A DNA stretch of 23,915 bases, taken from positions 1 to 23,915 of the forward strand of contig CALZHV010000009.1 in NCBI GenBank assembly GCA_945787485.1, written 5' to 3'. Shown here piece after piece: positions 23,915 to 23,915 of this stretch (the stretch's first letter is position 1; each line of letters starts with the position of its first letter). Below the pieces are notes generated by a model that was not told where the DNA came from, made no database searches, and worked only from the letters and a program-made list of their open reading frames with translations. The position numbers and the translations under genes are program-made. The stretch is from an uncultured Lachnospiraceae bacterium. GTDB lineage: Bacteria > Bacillota > Clostridia > Lachnospirales > Lachnospiraceae.

Positions 23915-23915
23915 T

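Noticed and set aside
1..23915. CRISPR arrays, tRNA or rRNA genes, insertion sequences, prophage genes
   Set aside because: No regularly spaced repeats, cloverleaf-like segments, rRNA-like stretches, transposases or integrases were recognised on either strand.

Overview
The window is low-GC DNA with strong Shine-Dalgarno sites (AGGAGG-type), tight ATGA/TAATG gene overlaps, a DUF975 membrane protein, a LicD protein and a MoxR/DUF58/von Willebrand operon. Together these suggest a monoderm Clostridia genome, most likely Lachnospiraceae. The assignment is an inference from gene content and style. No rRNA, tRNA, CRISPR array, transposase or integrase was seen.

Region A (1-2305, mostly + strand) holds a GT4 glycosyltransferase whose normal N-terminus is missing. 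It starts against an oppositely oriented protein fragment at 1-179. A DQDD-type GT2 glycosyltransferase follows. Region B (2306-3772) is a single-gene unit with a good promoter, encoding a DUF975 protein with Gly/Ser, Asp-Tyr/Phe and Asn/Tyr/Gln low-complexity blocks. It ends in a strong bidirectional terminator. Region C (3773-5584, - strand) is a Na+/phosphate cotransporter with a PhoU-like tail, its own promoter and a palindrome in its leader.

Region D (5585-11239, - strand) is a metallophosphoesterase gene followed by a tightly packed operon: MoxR AAA+ ATPase, DUF58 protein, single-pass membrane protein, two membrane-anchored vWA proteins and a TPR membrane protein. This is the layout of Bat-type (BatA/B/C-like) operons.

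Region E (11360-23914, - strand, entering from the right edge) is a surface-polysaccharide gene cluster. Its transcription order is a Wzx-like flippase (5' end cut by the window), a GT2, a GT52/sialyltransferase-like protein, a KdsB-like CMP-ulosonate cytidylyltransferase, a GT2 with an extra C-terminal nucleotide-binding-like domain, a ferredoxin/FrhB-HAD fusion of 1051 aa, a methyltransferase-like/kinase-like/cytidylyltransferase fusion, a LicD transferase and a GT8. Two activation-and-transfer modules can be read from it. One is CMP-sugar (KdsB-like plus GT52-like, unexpected in a monoderm). The other is a CDP-alcohol or phosphocholine-like module (kinase-like and cytidylyltransferase domains on one chain, followed by LicD). 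The combination predicts a glycan with both an acidic ulosonic sugar and a phospho-substituent. That prediction is the most interesting content of the window. Every stretch longer than about 100 bases between genes is described below; no gene-free stretch exceeds 300 bases.
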